Source: Mycobacterium sp. AZCC_0083
GTDB taxonomy: Bacteria; Actinomycetota; Actinomycetes; Mycobacteriales; Mycobacteriaceae
Assembly (NCBI RefSeq): GCF_014202335.1
Contig: NZ_JACHGP010000006.1
Location: forward strand, 124,001 to 188,000
Reading direction: 5' to 3'
Length of the DNA: 64,000 nt
Shown here: positions 44,732-54,984 of the stretch, in pieces
Numbering within the stretch: the first letter of the stretch is position 1
Layout of the letters: the number at the start of each line of letters is the position of its first letter
Program-made: the position numbers and the translations under genes
The notes under the pieces: generated by a model
Told to the model about the DNA's origin: nothing
The model's input: the letters and a program-made list of their open reading frames with translations, nothing else
Database searches by the model: none

Positions 44732-45956
44732 AGGTCATCACGTCGAGTAACAGTGGGCTGACATTTTCCTCGTCCCTTGCGGTGAACCCCGGCTGGGCGG
44801 GGGCCGGTTTGCCGGTCATTAGGTCGCCGATCCCGTCCATCGAGGCGAGTCGGCCGTCGAGCTTGAACGACTTGAAGATGAACGGAATACCGTTGGCCAT
44901 CAACGGATCCGGCGCGCTCATCACGTGGAAGTGCAGGTGCGGCGCGTCGGTGTTGCCGGTATTGCCGAGGTTGCCGATCACTTGCCCGGTGGTGAGCCGA
45001 TCACCCGGCTTCACCTTGACGCTTCCGGTCTTGAGGTGAGCGTAGAACGCGTAGTTGCCGTCTCCGATGTCCTGAACGACGTGGTTGCCTCCGTACTGGT
45101 CGAGGGGCAACCCGGTCGGAGACCGACCTGCCACCTGTTCGGGCAATCCGTCGACGACACCGACCACGGGGCCGTCGGCGACGGCGTGGATGTCGGCCCC
45201 GAAGTACGGGTAGCTCTCCGGCTTCGACGCGTCGCCACGGTAGATGGTGCCGTCGGGGCTCATCTGCACGTAGTCGATCGCGAATCGCTCGGCAGCCCAA
45301 AGCTTGCCGTTCAGCGGGTTCAGCGCTATCCGGTGCGGCGTCATGTCGCAGCAGCTGTTGCCGTCTACCCAGCGTGGTCCGTCCAGGGGAGGGGAGATGA
45401 CGGGCGGCTCGTGAGTGGAGACCGTCACCGGGGCGACGTCCTCGGTCATCGTTGCGGGCAGCAATGGTGGCATCGGCTTGGTCAGGTTCGTCACGATTGC
45501 GTGCGAAAGTTGTTGTGGGACAGCGGGTGTGCTGTCAGTGGGTCCGTCGATGACGACGTCCAGCCAGACCACGGCACTCTGGCCGGGGCCTAGCTTCGAG
45601 GTCGGCTCCGTGCCGCCGAGTGTCCGCATCCAGTACGGGAGTCGATCGCCTGCCAGGCTCAGCAGTGTCTTGTCCCCTGCCTTCACGGCCACCGACGACA
45701 CGGTCACGTCCTGTCCGAGCGCGTTGGTCAGCTGCAGTTCGTAGGCGAGATGCACCTTGCCGTCGGTGGCGGGCACCGGAATCGGCGGCGAGAGCACTTC
45801 GGCGAGCAATGGCGTGGCGGCGGCAGGTTCGACGGCGGTCGAGGGGGCGGGTGACTGTTCGGCGGATTGCGCAGGGGGCTCGGCCGACGACGAACATCCC
45901 GCCACCAGGAGGGCCACGCCGAGGATCGCTGCGAGGCCGCGGATGCCGGGGAGCAT
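44718..45956 (-). CDS. M23-type (LytM fold) lipoprotein
   Basis: A 412-residue lipoprotein: signal with lipobox LLVAGC at about residues 16-21, Pro/Ala-rich linker, then an immunoglobulin-like region (YELQLTNALGQDVTVSSVAV) and a C-terminal M23 domain with YAFYAHLKTGSVKVKPGDRL, GQVIGNLGNTGNTDAPHLHF. The HLHFH end motif is intact. The first ligand site reads RFAIDY, with no His four residues before the Asp, so metal binding relies on another residue or is impaired. ATG 45956 has TAGGAT 6 nt upstream. It may be an endopeptidase or a regulator of wall hydrolases. Confidence 0.8.
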   Translation of the reverse strand: MLPGIRGLAAILGVALLVAGCSSSAEPPAQSAEQSPAPSTAVEPAAATPLLAEVLSPPIPVPATDGKVHLAYELQLTNALGQDVTVSSVAVKAGDKTLLSLAGDRLPYWMRTLGGTEPTSKLGPGQSAVVWLDVVIDGPTDSTPAVPQQLSHAIVTNLTKPMPPLLPATMTEDVAPVTVSTHEPPVISPPLDGPRWVDGNSCCDMTPHRIALNPLNGKLWAAERFAIDYVQMSPDGTIYRGDASKPESYPYFGADIHAVADGPVVGVVDGLPEQVAGRSPTGLPLDQYGGNHVVQDIGDGNYAFYAHLKTGSVKVKPGDRLTTGQVIGNLGNTGNTDAPHLHFHVMSAPDPLMANGIPFIFKSFKLDGRLASMDGIGDLMTGKPAPAQPGFTARDEENVSPLLLDVMTYAAG

Positions 45957-45968
45957 GAGCCGATCCTA
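45957..45968 (-). promoter_or_regulatory. Leaderless-type promoter for the M23-type lipoprotein
   Basis: On the minus strand TAGGAT (45968-45963), then 6 nt, then ATG at 45956. Confidence 0.5.
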
Positions 45969-46058
45969 TGGCGGCCAACGTTGGCGGCACTATCCATCCC
46001 GCCCGAGCCCCGGGTGGGAAACCGTCACCCAGCGGATCCGCACCTGGCTCGAAGCGAT

Positions 46059-47267
46059 CTAGGGTTCGGGTTCGGGCTCGCGCTTCGCGTCGAGGTCGGT
46101 AGCGACCTGCTCGGGCTCCGGCGCCTCGGGGGCGTAGATCGCCTCGGGGTCGGGGCTGAACTCGGCCGGTTCGTCACCCGACGGCTCATCGGGGTCGGCA
46201 TCTGGATCTATGTCCTTCTCGGTGCGGAACACGAAGAAGAAGACCACCCATCCGATCGCGGAGATGAAGATCCAGCTGACCAGGCGGTAGATGAGCATCG
46301 CGGAGATAGCCGAGGCCAGGGTCATCCCGCTCGACACCAGGCCAGGCACCAGCACCGCCTCGACGATCAGCAGTCCGCCGGGCATCAACGGGATCGACCC
46401 GACGGCGCGCGCCGCGGCGTAGGCGACGGTCAGCCCGGCCAGCGACGGATGGCCGCCTGCGGCGTAGCAGGCTAAGGCCAAACAGGCCACGTCGGCGACC
46501 CAGTTGAACATCGACCAGCTGAACGCCACGCCGAGAGTGCGGCGGCTCAGGCTCACCGACTCCAGCTGCGCCAGCGTCTCACGCCACTTGTCCAAGCCGA
46601 CGTCGGCTGGTTTGCCACGAACCGAGTTGAACAACGAAAGGACGCGCACGCCGATCCCGTCGATGAGATCAGGGCGCGAGGCGACGGCCTGCGCCAGAAT
46701 CAATAGGGCGACGAACCCGCCGAGCGTAAAGATAAGCGACAGAGGGTTTTTGCTGGCACCGAGAAGGAAAGCGCCGCCGAGGCCAAGCAGGGCCAGGCCC
46801 ACGATCTGCAGCACACCCGACATCACCAGCTGCCAGGACGCAACGACGGGAGAGGCGCCCCAGATCCGTTGCTGACGGTAGACGAAGGTGGCCGACAACA
46901 CTGGGCCGCCCGGCATCGTGGTGCTCAGCGCGTTGCCGCAGTAGAAGGCGGCCTCCGAGCGAAACTGCTTGACGTGCACGCCCGCTGACTTCAGTAGGGT
47001 GCGCTGAATCTGGGCGAAGCTGTGCATCGACGCCAGTGCGGCGGCGACGGCGGCCAGCACCCACCACCAGTTCGCGGAGAGCAGGCTCTTCCACGCCTTG
47101 GCGAGCTGATCCCAGACCAGCACCACTTCGACGGCGAGCACCACGACGGCGACCCCGATGATCGCCCACCGCAGCCACCAGTACCGGCCGCGTTGGCGGC
47201 CATCTCGGCGATTGGCGTCGCTGGTCCCGACTCTTACCCGGATCGCTGCACTCCTGCCCTCCGGCAC
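46059..47267 (-). CDS. LPG-synthase-type (UPF0104) membrane protein (Rv0204c-like)
   Basis: A 402-residue protein with eight or so transmembrane helices in the lysylphosphatidylglycerol synthase membrane-domain family. Typical phrases are [20 protein letters not shown] and the later [20 protein letters not shown]. There is no aminoacyl-transferase domain, so it is more likely a lipid flippase-type protein than a synthase. The C-terminal 60 residues are acidic and disordered. GTG 47267 is chosen over GTG 47273 because TACCCT lies 7 nt upstream. It is divergent from the AI-2E family gene, as Rv0204c is from Rv0205. Confidence 0.85.
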   Translation of the reverse strand: MPEGRSAAIRVRVGTSDANRRDGRQRGRYWWLRWAIIGVAVVVLAVEVVLVWDQLAKAWKSLLSANWWWVLAAVAAALASMHSFAQIQRTLLKSAGVHVKQFRSEAAFYCGNALSTTMPGGPVLSATFVYRQQRIWGASPVVASWQLVMSGVLQIVGLALLGLGGAFLLGASKNPLSLIFTLGGFVALLILAQAVASRPDLIDGIGVRVLSLFNSVRGKPADVGLDKWRETLAQLESVSLSRRTLGVAFSWSMFNWVADVACLALACYAAGGHPSLAGLTVAYAAARAVGSIPLMPGGLLIVEAVLVPGLVSSGMTLASAISAMLIYRLVSWIFISAIGWVVFFFVFRTEKDIDPDADPDEPSGDEPAEFSPDPEAIYAPEAPEPEQVATDLDAKREPEPEP

Positions 47268-47280
47268 GTCCACCAGGGTA
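47268..47280 (-). promoter_or_regulatory. Leaderless-type promoter for the Rv0204c-like gene
   Basis: On the minus strand TACCCT (47280-47275), then 7 nt, then GTG at 47267. Confidence 0.4.
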
Positions 47281-47331
47281 ATGGCGGCGCCTCGCCGAAT
47301 CAGCGTGCCTGGAAGGGGCGCGCCGAGTCGT

Positions 47332-47343
47332 TACAGTACCGAC
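47332..47343 (+). promoter_or_regulatory. Leaderless-type promoter for the AI-2E family gene
   Basis: TACAGT at 47332-47337, then 6 nt, then ATG at 47344. Confidence 0.5.
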
Positions 47344-48507
47344 ATGCCAGACCGGTTCTCGCTAGATTCGCAGGCCGATGCAGCTGTTCATCCCATAGTC
47401 CGCAAGACCGCCGCCTGGAGCTGGCGACTGCTGATCATCCTCGGCGCGCTCGTCGCGTTGCTGTGGGTGGTCGGGCACCTCGAGGTGATCGTGGTGCCGG
47501 TGTTGCTCGCGATCATGGTGACCGCGATGCTGGTTCCGCTCGTCGACGCCCTCGACCGGCGCGGTCTGCCGAGAGGCGTGGCCGTGGCCGCAGTCCTGCT
47601 CAGCAGTTTCGTCGTGGTGGGCGGCATCCTGGCGTTCGTGGTGAGCCAGTTCATCCACGGCGCGCCGGCACTGGTCGACCAGGTGACGCAGAGCATCACG
47701 AACGCCAGGAACTCACTGAACACCGGTGTGCTGTCCCACTTCAGCAACGACCAGATCAAGAGTGCGACCGACGCCGCAATCGAGGCCCTCAAGAACAACC
47801 AGGCCAAACTGACCAGCGGCGCCCTGTCCACGGCGGGCACCATCACCGAGCTCGTCACCGGTGCGTTGCTGATGTTCTTCACCCTGATCTTCCTGCTGCA
47901 AGGTGGCCGCAACATCTACGCCTACGTCACCAAGATCTTCCCGATGACCGTTCGCGACCGGGTCCGTGACGCGGGCCGGGCGGGCTTCCACTCCCTGATC
48001 GGCTACGTCAGGGCGACGTTCCTGGTGGCCCTCGTCGACGCCGTCGGCATCGGTACCGGCCTGGCGATCATGGGCATCCCGCTGGCGCTGCCACTGGCGT
48101 CGCTGGTGTTCCTCGGCGCGTTCATTCCGCTGGTCGGTGCCGTGATCGCAGGCGGCCTGGCCGTGATCGTCGCCTTGATCGCCAAGGGCTGGGTCTTCGC
48201 GCTGATCACGTTGGGCGTGATCATCGCGGTACAGCAGCTCGAGGCACACGTGCTGCAACCGCTGGTGATGGGTCGTGCGGTCTCGGTGCACCCACTTGCC
48301 GTCGTACTGGCGATCGCCGCCGGTGCCGTGCTGGCGGGCATCGTCGGCGCACTGCTGGCCGTGCCGACGGTGGCGATGGTGAATAGCGCGGTGCGGGTGC
48401 TGCTGGCCGACGATCCGAAGGTCGAGGAGGAAAGACTCGAAGCCGAAGTGGGCCCGGCGATCAGTGCCGAATCCGACGACCTACCGCCGAAGCCCCCGAA
48501 GGACTAG
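47344..48507 (+). CDS. AI-2E family transporter (Rv0205-like)
   Basis: A 387-residue membrane protein of the AI-2E/PerM family. Family features are eight helices, the loop between helices 3 and 4 ([20 protein letters not shown]), and the C-terminal motif [20 protein letters not shown] followed by [20 protein letters not shown]. Members export diverse small molecules or ions; autoinducer transport is not implied in mycobacteria. The leaderless box fixes ATG 47344 rather than the frame from 47158. The C-terminus is acidic. Its stop shares CTAG with the convergent mmpL3 stop. Confidence 0.88.
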   Translation: MPDRFSLDSQADAAVHPIVRKTAAWSWRLLIILGALVALLWVVGHLEVIVVPVLLAIMVTAMLVPLVDALDRRGLPRGVAVAAVLLSSFVVVGGILAFVVSQFIHGAPALVDQVTQSITNARNSLNTGVLSHFSNDQIKSATDAAIEALKNNQAKLTSGALSTAGTITELVTGALLMFFTLIFLLQGGRNIYAYVTKIFPMTVRDRVRDAGRAGFHSLIGYVRATFLVALVDAVGIGTGLAIMGIPLALPLASLVFLGAFIPLVGAVIAGGLAVIVALIAKGWVFALITLGVIIAVQQLEAHVLQPLVMGRAVSVHPLAVVLAIAAGAVLAGIVGALLAVPTVAMVNSAVRVLLADDPKVEEERLEAEVGPAISAESDDLPPKPPKD

Positions 48508-51500
48508 AGCCGGCCCTCGCGCCGGAGCAGATCTGAAGCACTGACGCCGCCACCGCCGCGACGCTTGGGTTCATCGTCGCCTGCCTCACGGGTGGCGATC
48601 TTCTCGGTGGTTCCCGGCTCCTGCGGCCGCTGGGTTGGGATTGCCGTGGTCGGTTCGTCGACCGGCTGCGCCTGCGGTCGGGCCTGCCGTGGTGTGGGCC
48701 GCTGCTCGGGCATCGATCGCGTCGGCTCCGCAGAGGGCTGGGACGATCCGCCTGCCGGTGCGCCATTGCCGCTGCGCAGCGCACCGAGCCATGACTCGAT
48801 CTCGCGATTTTGCGTCGATCCGCGCTGGGACTCGGCGCGACGGGACGCCCTGGTCGAGGGCGGCGTCGTCGGCGTCGGCGGTGTGGCCCGCGGCGTGCGG
48901 GTAGTCGGTGCATCGGGCACCGCGGTTGCTCCAGGGGCCGCGTCCGTCGGCGCCTTGAAGCGGGTGGTGGGGGGTTCGCCCGCCTGGGCACCAGGCGCGA
49001 TGGGGATCCGGGTGGTTCCTGCCGTCGACGGCGGGAGGGCCCGGGGGGGAGGCGGTGGGCGGCCGGGACCGCCGGGCCGTGGAGTTCCCGCATCTGGATG
49101 CCCTGGATCGTGCGGAGGCCTTGGGCGTGCGGGTGCGCCCGCCCCGAGCAGCGCCTCCTCCGGCTCGCGGAAGGAGGGACGCTTGCGCTCGTCGGGCAGC
49201 TCGAGCTCGCCGAGCCCGATGCGTTCCTGGATCCGTTTCATCCATCGCGGTGCCCACCAGCAGTCGTCGCCGAGCATCTTCATGATCGCGGGGACGAGGA
49301 ACATTCGGACGATCGTTGCGTCGAGCAGGAGAGCAAGCAGCAAGCCGAAGGCCAGGTACTTCATCATCACGAGGTCCGAGAAGACGAACGCGCCTGCGAC
49401 GACCGCGAGGACCAGTGCAGCGCCGGTGATCAACCGGCCAGTCGTGGCCGTGCCAATGCGGATGGCCTCAGCGGTGGACATGCCACGGGCCCTGGCCTCC
49501 ACCATGCGGGACACCAGGAACACCTCATAGTCGGTCGACAGACCCCAGATCACCGCGATGATCAACCCGATCATCGGTGCCATCAGCGGCTGCGGCGTGT
49601 AGTTCATCAGGCCAGAGCCGTGCCCGTCGACGAACATCCACGTCAGGATGCCCATCGTCGAACCGAGCGTGAGCGCACTCATCAACGCGGCCTTGATCGG
49701 CAGTACGAGCGAGCCGAATGCCAGGAACATGAGCACCGTGGTCGTGAGAATCAGCACGACCACCATCATCGGCAGCTTGGTGAACAGGCTGTGGATGCTG
49801 TCCTGTTCCAGCGCGGGGGTTCCGCCCACCGAGACGGTGACTCCTCGCGGCGGCGCCATCGCCCGCAACTCGTTGATTTTCTTGGAGGCATCGCCCCGCG
49901 TGACGAGGCCGTTCTGGAGCACCCGCACATTCGGGTCCTTGGACGCTCCATCGAGATACGGGCGTTCCTTCCACATGGTGGAGGGATCGTTGTTCTGCTC
50001 GATGAAGCCGGGGATCTGCATCGCGTCGTTGCGGACCTCGGCGATCTGCTGGTTGCTGACCGGCTGGCCGTTGTCGCTCTCGATCACCAGCGTCAGTGGT
50101 TCGGTGCGGAAGCCGGGGAAGGTCTTGTCGAACTCTTCCTGCGCCACCCGGACCGCATTGTCGGGCGGCAGGTACTTCTCGCTGATGCCGCCGAGGGCGA
50201 GTTGGCCCAGCGGAATGATGAGGATGATCATCACGATGACGATCGGCAGCGCGAATGCGCCGGGGCGCCTCATCACGACGTTGACGAGCTTGCCCCAGAA
50301 GCCCTTCTCGACCTCGGCGCGCGTCTTCGTCTTCTGCGTCTTCTCGGCCAGCCAGTTCAGCCACCAGACGATCGGGCCGCGTAGGAGCGGCACGGCCCGC
50401 GCCAGGGCGAGTCCGGCGATGACCACCGAGACGAAGATCACGACGCCAAGCAGGATCCAGTACAGCGCACTTTCGACGATGCCTGCGTCGCGAAGGGCGA
50501 CCACTCCGTATCCGAGCGCGCACATCAGGCTGACATAGCCGACGACCAAACCGATGAGGGCGAGCCCTGCGCCGCGTTCACCGGTCGTCCTGATGCGGGA
50601 GCGGGCGATGTGTCCGAACGCGATGCCAAGCGGCGGAAGCAGGATCCCGACCGGGATCGACGCCAGTGCAAGGGGATTGGAGCGCGGATTGGCGGGGTCA
50701 GAGGTGATGGGATCGGGCTGGGCGAACCGCACCAGCATTTTCACGCCAACGGAATCGACGCGAGGCCCGAGGATGGCCAGGGCGGCGGCCAGCACCGTGA
50801 TCGACAGGATCGCCGCCAACATGACCGAGGCGATGATCGCGTAGGTGATCGACTTGAGGAAGCCCTGCGGGAACAACAGCAGCGGTACCGACGACGCCAC
50901 CAGGATCACTGCGGAGAACATGATGGTCCGGCCAGAGGTCATCACCGTGCGACGCACCGCTGCCTCGGTGTCGTAGCCCTCGGCGAGTTCCTCCCGGAAT
51001 CGGCTCACCATGAATAGGCCGTAGTCGACCGCGATGCCGAGCCCCATCAGGGTCACCACCGGCTGGGCGAAGAAGTGCACGGGGATGAACTCGGCGATCA
51101 CGCGCATGACGCCGAGCGCGCCCGCGATGGTCAGGCCGCCGATGATCCCTGGGAGTGCGGCCGCAATCACGGTGCCGAACACGAAGAACAGCACCACGCA
51201 GACCAGAGGGATGGCGGCCACCTCGGCGCGCTTCTGGTCGTCGCCGATGGTGCCGGTCAGTTCACTGGCCAGCGGTTGTAGGCCGGCCTGCTGAACGTTG
51301 ACGCCGTCGATGTTCAGGGCCTCTTTGACGGTCTTGCCGTCCTCGCCGACGTTCTTGTTGTAGTTGTTCAGGATCTGGTCGTCGTTGTTGCCCTTCAGCT
51401 GGACGGACATGAAGGCTTGCTTCTTGTCGGCGTCTGCCATGGTCTTCAGGAGCTCGGGGCTCTTGAAGTAACCGATCGAGCGCAGAATCTGGTCGGGGTG

Positions 51501-51800
51501 GTCCTTTTCGACCTGGGCGAGGTTGTCCAGGACCTTCTTCCGGAATGCCGGATCGTCGACCGTCTTGCCGTCAGGCGCGGTGTAGATGGCAACGATGTGG
51601 CCCGACGTGTCACGCCCGTAGGCCTCGTCGCTGGTCACCGACGCGTGGACCGACTGGCTGCCGTCGTCGTAGAAGCCACTCTGCGTCACGTGCTCGCCAA
51701 GGCCGATGCCGAAGATGCCGCCACCGAGGCACAGCGTGACCATGACTCCGATCACCGCGTATCGGAATCGGTACACCGTTCGACCCCACCAGGCGAACAC
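48504..51800 (-). CDS. mmpL3: MmpL3 copy A with inserted DUF4190-like membrane module
   Basis: A 1098-residue trehalose-monomycolate transporter starting at GTG 51800, with taggag 5 nt upstream. N-terminus [20 protein letters not shown] is typical. Proton-relay pairs are Asp259-Tyr260 ([11 protein letters not shown]) and GLSTDYEVF in TM10. The second half keeps the usual [13 protein letters not shown] segment. Between residues about 360 and 476, where other MmpL3 proteins have about 20 residues, it carries a DUF4190-like unit ([40 protein letters not shown]) plus another hydrophobic helix. The C-terminal tail of about 280 residues is Pro/Thr-rich and ends [13 protein letters not shown]. MmpL3 is essential and a drug target in mycobacteria. 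Confidence 0.92.
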   Translation of the reverse strand: MFAWWGRTVYRFRYAVIGVMVTLCLGGGIFGIGLGEHVTQSGFYDDGSQSVHASVTSDEAYGRDTSGHIVAIYTAPDGKTVDDPAFRKKVLDNLAQVEKDHPDQILRSIGYFKSPELLKTMADADKKQAFMSVQLKGNNDDQILNNYNKNVGEDGKTVKEALNIDGVNVQQAGLQPLASELTGTIGDDQKRAEVAAIPLVCVVLFFVFGTVIAAALPGIIGGLTIAGALGVMRVIAEFIPVHFFAQPVVTLMGLGIAVDYGLFMVSRFREELAEGYDTEAAVRRTVMTSGRTIMFSAVILVASSVPLLLFPQGFLKSITYAIIASVMLAAILSITVLAAALAILGPRVDSVGVKMLVRFAQPDPITSDPANPRSNPLALASIPVGILLPPLGIAFGHIARSRIRTTGERGAGLALIGLVVGYVSLMCALGYGVVALRDAGIVESALYWILLGVVIFVSVVIAGLALARAVPLLRGPIVWWLNWLAEKTQKTKTRAEVEKGFWGKLVNVVMRRPGAFALPIVIVMIILIIPLGQLALGGISEKYLPPDNAVRVAQEEFDKTFPGFRTEPLTLVIESDNGQPVSNQQIAEVRNDAMQIPGFIEQNNDPSTMWKERPYLDGASKDPNVRVLQNGLVTRGDASKKINELRAMAPPRGVTVSVGGTPALEQDSIHSLFTKLPMMVVVLILTTTVLMFLAFGSLVLPIKAALMSALTLGSTMGILTWMFVDGHGSGLMNYTPQPLMAPMIGLIIAVIWGLSTDYEVFLVSRMVEARARGMSTAEAIRIGTATTGRLITGAALVLAVVAGAFVFSDLVMMKYLAFGLLLALLLDATIVRMFLVPAIMKMLGDDCWWAPRWMKRIQERIGLGELELPDERKRPSFREPEEALLGAGAPARPRPPHDPGHPDAGTPRPGGPGRPPPPPRALPPSTAGTTRIPIAPGAQAGEPPTTRFKAPTDAAPGATAVPDAPTTRTPRATPPTPTTPPSTRASRRAESQRGSTQNREIESWLGALRSGNGAPAGGSSQPSAEPTRSMPEQRPTPRQARPQAQPVDEPTTAIPTQRPQEPGTTEKIATREAGDDEPKRRGGGGVSASDLLRREGRL
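50373..50723 (-). other. Inserted segment with DUF4190-like domain inside MmpL3 copy A
   Basis: Residues about 360-476 of copy A. The first half (residues 373-430) has the two-helix DUF4190 pattern: N-x-L-A-hydrophobic helix, a short loop [14 protein letters not shown], second helix. The second half holds one more strong helix ([20 protein letters not shown]). Three extra helices would change the membrane topology count of the linker unless one re-enters. The neighbouring copy B lacks the whole segment. Confidence 0.75.
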
Positions 51801-52132
51801 GTGAGCTCCTAACTGATCTTCTTCAAGTCTTTCGGCCTGCGCTGCTTCAGTTGTCAGACGCGCGAGGTCAGTAGCGACGACAGCGGCCGGAACGGCTGCA
51901 GCCAGGCGCCCTGCTCGGGCAGCGAATCAAGGCCGATTCGCGGTTACGGCTCCCTGAAGACACCAGGAATGTCTTCGAGGTCGACGAACTCCAAGGTATC
52001 CGACGGTAGTGCCCAACTCGCGTGTTCGCGAAATCCGAGAACGTGCACGCCGATGCCGTAGGGGGTCAGTTCCTCGAGCGGCAGCCGGAACGCCTGGCCA
52101 TCCGCGGACGCCACGTAGACGCTGGCCAGACC
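51801..52132. repeat. 332-bp direct repeat, left copy
   Basis: Aligns without gaps to 54985-55316, with only scattered mismatches. It covers the mmpL3 ribosome-binding region, the gap and the last about 280 nt of the NYN gene. It marks the duplication unit (3' end of NYN gene + mmpL3). Confidence 0.9.
51854..52132 (-). pseudogene. Dead 3' fragment of the NYN-domain gene between the two mmpL3 copies
   Basis: Encodes the last 93 codons of the intact gene at 55038-55739 (GVHVLGFREHASWAL, EFVDLEDIPGVFREP) but has no start codon and a premature stop TAA at 51943-51945, where the intact copy has TTA (Leu). It is a passenger of the tandem duplication and supplies only the DNA just upstream of mmpL3 copy A. 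Confidence 0.9.
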
Positions 52133-52146
52133 CTACCGCCAAAAGT

Positions 52147-54984
52147 TTAGAGCCGGCCTTCGCGCCGCAGTAGATCCGCAGCACTGACGCCGCCACGGCC
52201 ACCGCCACGACGCTTGGGTTCGTCGTCGGAGGCCCCGGGTTCCTGCGGACGCTGGGTCGGGATCGCCGTCGTCGGTTCGTCGACCGGCTGGGACGGTGCG
52301 CCGTTGCTGCCGCGCAGCGCACCGAGCCACGATTCGATCTCGCGGTCTTGCGTCGATGCGCGCTGAGACTCGGCGCGGCGGGATGCCCTGGTCGAGGGCG
52401 GCGGCGGCGGCGGCGTCGACGCGGGTGGCGTGGCCCGGGGTGTGCGGGTCGTCGGTGCATCGGGCACCGCGGTTGCTCCTGCGCCCGGAGCGGCGTCCGT
52501 CGGCGCCTTGAAGCGGGTGGTGGGGGGTTCGCCCGGCTGTGCACCAGGCGCGATGGGGATCCGGGTGGTTCCCGCCGTCGACGGCGGAAGGGCCCGCGGG
52601 GGAGCGGGCGGGCGGGCGGGTCCCGTGGGGCCGCCGGGCCGCGGAGTTCCGCCATCTGGATGCCCTGGATCGTGCGGAGGCCTTGGGCGTAGGGGCGCGC
52701 CCGCCCCGACCAGTGCGCCCTCCGGCTCGCGGAAGGTGGGACGCTTGCGCTCGTCGGGCAGCTCGAGCTCACCGAGTCCGATGCGTTCCTGGATGCGCTT
52801 CATCCACTGCGGTGCCCACCAGCAGTCGTCGCCGAGCATCTTCATGACCGCGGGGACCAGGAACATGCGGATGACGGTGGCGTCGAGCAGCAGCGCCGCG
52901 ACGAGGCCGAACGCGAGGTACTTCATCATCACCAGATCAGAGAAGACGAACGCGCCAGCCACCACGATGAGGATCAGCGCGGCCGCCGTGATGATGCGCC
53001 CGGTGGTGGCGGTGCCGATCCTGATGGCCTCCGCGGTGGACATACCGCGGGCGCGGGCCTCCACCATGCGAGACACCAGGAACACCTCGTAGTCCGTAGA
53101 CAGGCCGTAGATCACCGCGATGATCAGTCCGATCACCGGTGCGGTCAGTGGCGTCGCCGTGAAGTTCAGCAGACCCGACCCGTGCCCGTCGACGAATATC
53201 CAGGTCAGGATGCCCATCGTCGAACCGAGGGTGAGCGCGCTCATCACCGCGGCCTTGATCGGCAGCACCAGCGATCCGAACGCCAGGAACATCAACAGCG
53301 TCGTGGTGGTGATCAAGATCAACAGCATCAGCGGCCCCTTGTCGAGCAAGCTGTGAATGCTGTCCTGTTCCAGCGCCGGGGTTCCGCCAACCCAGATGGT
53401 CACACCCTTGGGCTGCTGGATCGCGCGCAGCTCGTCGATCTTCTTCGGGGCGTCGTTGCGGACCTGCAGTCCGTTCTGGATGACGGTGACCTTCGGGTCC
53501 TTGGTGCCTTCGTCGGTGGCGTTCCTGGGAGTCCATGACCCGGTGAAACCGGGAATCGCGGACGCCTTCTGTTCGATCTCTTCGATCTGCGCGGGCGTCG
53601 CGTTCTGGATGACGAGGGTCATCTGCTCGGTGCGGAAGCCGGGGAAGGTCCTGTCGAAGTCCTCCTGCGCCATGCGCACGGAATTCGTTGGGGGAAGGTA
53701 CTTTTCGCTGAAGCCGCCGAGCGACAACTTGCCAAGCGGAATGATCAACAAGATCATGATGATGACGATCGGTGCGGCGAACAGGACCGGTCGTTTCATC
53801 ACGACGTTGACGAGCTTGCCCCAGAAGCCCTTCTCTACCTGCTCGCGGGTCTGCGTCTTCTGCAGCTTGTTCGCCATCCACTCCAGGTAGATCCGCATCG
53901 GCTTCCAGTTGCGGAAGAACGGCACCCGCAGCAGCGTCCGCACGCCGAGCGCGTCGACGTTGGGGCCAAGGATGCTCAGCACCGCAGGCAGCACGGTGAT
54001 CGACAGGATCGCCGCCAACATCACCGATGCGATACCCGCGTAGGTCAGCGACTTCAGGAAGCCCTGCGGGAACAGCAGCAGGCCCGCCAGCGATCCCACG
54101 ATCAAGACCGCGGAGAACGTCACGGTCCTGCCTGCGGTCATCACGGTGCGCCGGATCGCGGTCTCGGTGTCGTAGCCCTCGGCGAGTTCCTCGCGGAAGC
54201 GGCTCACCACGAACAGGCCGTAGTCGATCGCGATACCGAGACCGATCAGGGTGACCACGGGCTGGGCGAAGAAGTGCACCGGGGCGAACAGCGAGATGAG
54301 CCGCATGATTCCCAGACCGGCGGCGATGGACAGACCGCCGACGCAGGCAGGCAGGCAGGCGGCGACCACGCCGCCGAACACGAAGAAGAGCACCACGGCT
54401 ACGAGGGGCAGTGCCAGCAACTCCATGCGCTGCTGGTCCTTGCCGATGGTGCCGGTCAGCTCGCTGGCCACCGGCTGCAACCCGGCGAGCTCCACCTTGC
54501 CGTCGTCCATCTTCTGCAGATCGGGCTGGACGATCTTGAAGTTGTTCAGAATTTCGTCGTCGTCGTCACCCTTGAGGGGCAGCGTGGCGAACGTTCGGGT
54601 CTTGTCCTCGGTGGCGAGCTTGCGGACGGCCTCGGCGTTGGGGGCCTTCAGGTAACCGGCCCACGGCAGCATCTGATCGGGATGATCGGCGACGTTCTTG
54701 TCCAGCTCGGCGACGATCTTCTTCGACCATTCAGGGTCGTCGACGGTCTTGCCCTCCGGAGCGGTGAACACGGCGATGATGTGGCTGGACCTGTCGCGGC
54801 CGTACACCTCGTCGGCCAGCACCGAGCCCTTCACGGACTCGCTTCCGTCGTCGTAGAAGCCGCTCTGGGTGACGTGTTTGCCGAGGCTCGCCCCGAAGAC
54901 CCCGGCGCCAAGGCAGATAGCTACCATCACACCGATCACGATGAATCGGTAGCGGTAGACCATTCGACCCCACCAGGCGAACAC
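52147..54984 (-). CDS. mmpL3: MmpL3 copy B (no insertion)
   Basis: A 945-residue MmpL3 paralogue starting at GTG 54984 with taggag 5 nt upstream. The proton-relay Asp254-Tyr255 (GLGIAIDYGLF) and GLSTDYEVF are intact. The central linker is the normal short form (LLRVPFFRNWKPMRIYLEWM). The first porter domain has the DDDDEILNNF segment seen in M. smegmatis MmpL3, while the second porter domain is shorter than in copy A (FTGSWTPRNATDEGTKDP) and TM9-10 reads LNFTATPLTAPVIG instead of [14 protein letters not shown]. The tail is nearly the same as copy A's. It lies directly downstream of the intact NYN gene, the ancestral position. Both copies look functional. Confidence 0.92.
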   Translation of the reverse strand: MFAWWGRMVYRYRFIVIGVMVAICLGAGVFGASLGKHVTQSGFYDDGSESVKGSVLADEVYGRDRSSHIIAVFTAPEGKTVDDPEWSKKIVAELDKNVADHPDQMLPWAGYLKAPNAEAVRKLATEDKTRTFATLPLKGDDDDEILNNFKIVQPDLQKMDDGKVELAGLQPVASELTGTIGKDQQRMELLALPLVAVVLFFVFGGVVAACLPACVGGLSIAAGLGIMRLISLFAPVHFFAQPVVTLIGLGIAIDYGLFVVSRFREELAEGYDTETAIRRTVMTAGRTVTFSAVLIVGSLAGLLLFPQGFLKSLTYAGIASVMLAAILSITVLPAVLSILGPNVDALGVRTLLRVPFFRNWKPMRIYLEWMANKLQKTQTREQVEKGFWGKLVNVVMKRPVLFAAPIVIIMILLIIPLGKLSLGGFSEKYLPPTNSVRMAQEDFDRTFPGFRTEQMTLVIQNATPAQIEEIEQKASAIPGFTGSWTPRNATDEGTKDPKVTVIQNGLQVRNDAPKKIDELRAIQQPKGVTIWVGGTPALEQDSIHSLLDKGPLMLLILITTTTLLMFLAFGSLVLPIKAAVMSALTLGSTMGILTWIFVDGHGSGLLNFTATPLTAPVIGLIIAVIYGLSTDYEVFLVSRMVEARARGMSTAEAIRIGTATTGRIITAAALILIVVAGAFVFSDLVMMKYLAFGLVAALLLDATVIRMFLVPAVMKMLGDDCWWAPQWMKRIQERIGLGELELPDERKRPTFREPEGALVGAGAPLRPRPPHDPGHPDGGTPRPGGPTGPARPPAPPRALPPSTAGTTRIPIAPGAQPGEPPTTRFKAPTDAAPGAGATAVPDAPTTRTPRATPPASTPPPPPPSTRASRRAESQRASTQDREIESWLGALRGSNGAPSQPVDEPTTAIPTQRPQEPGASDDEPKRRGGGRGGVSAADLLRREGRL

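Noticed and set aside
48810..50384. 524-residue open frame on the plus strand
   Set aside because: Antisense to mmpL3 copy A; no recognisable domain.
51927..52772. 281-residue minus-strand frame joining the mmpL3 B tail region to the NYN fragment
   Set aside because: It is in the wrong frame for both genes. The true frame of the NYN fragment has no start and a premature stop.
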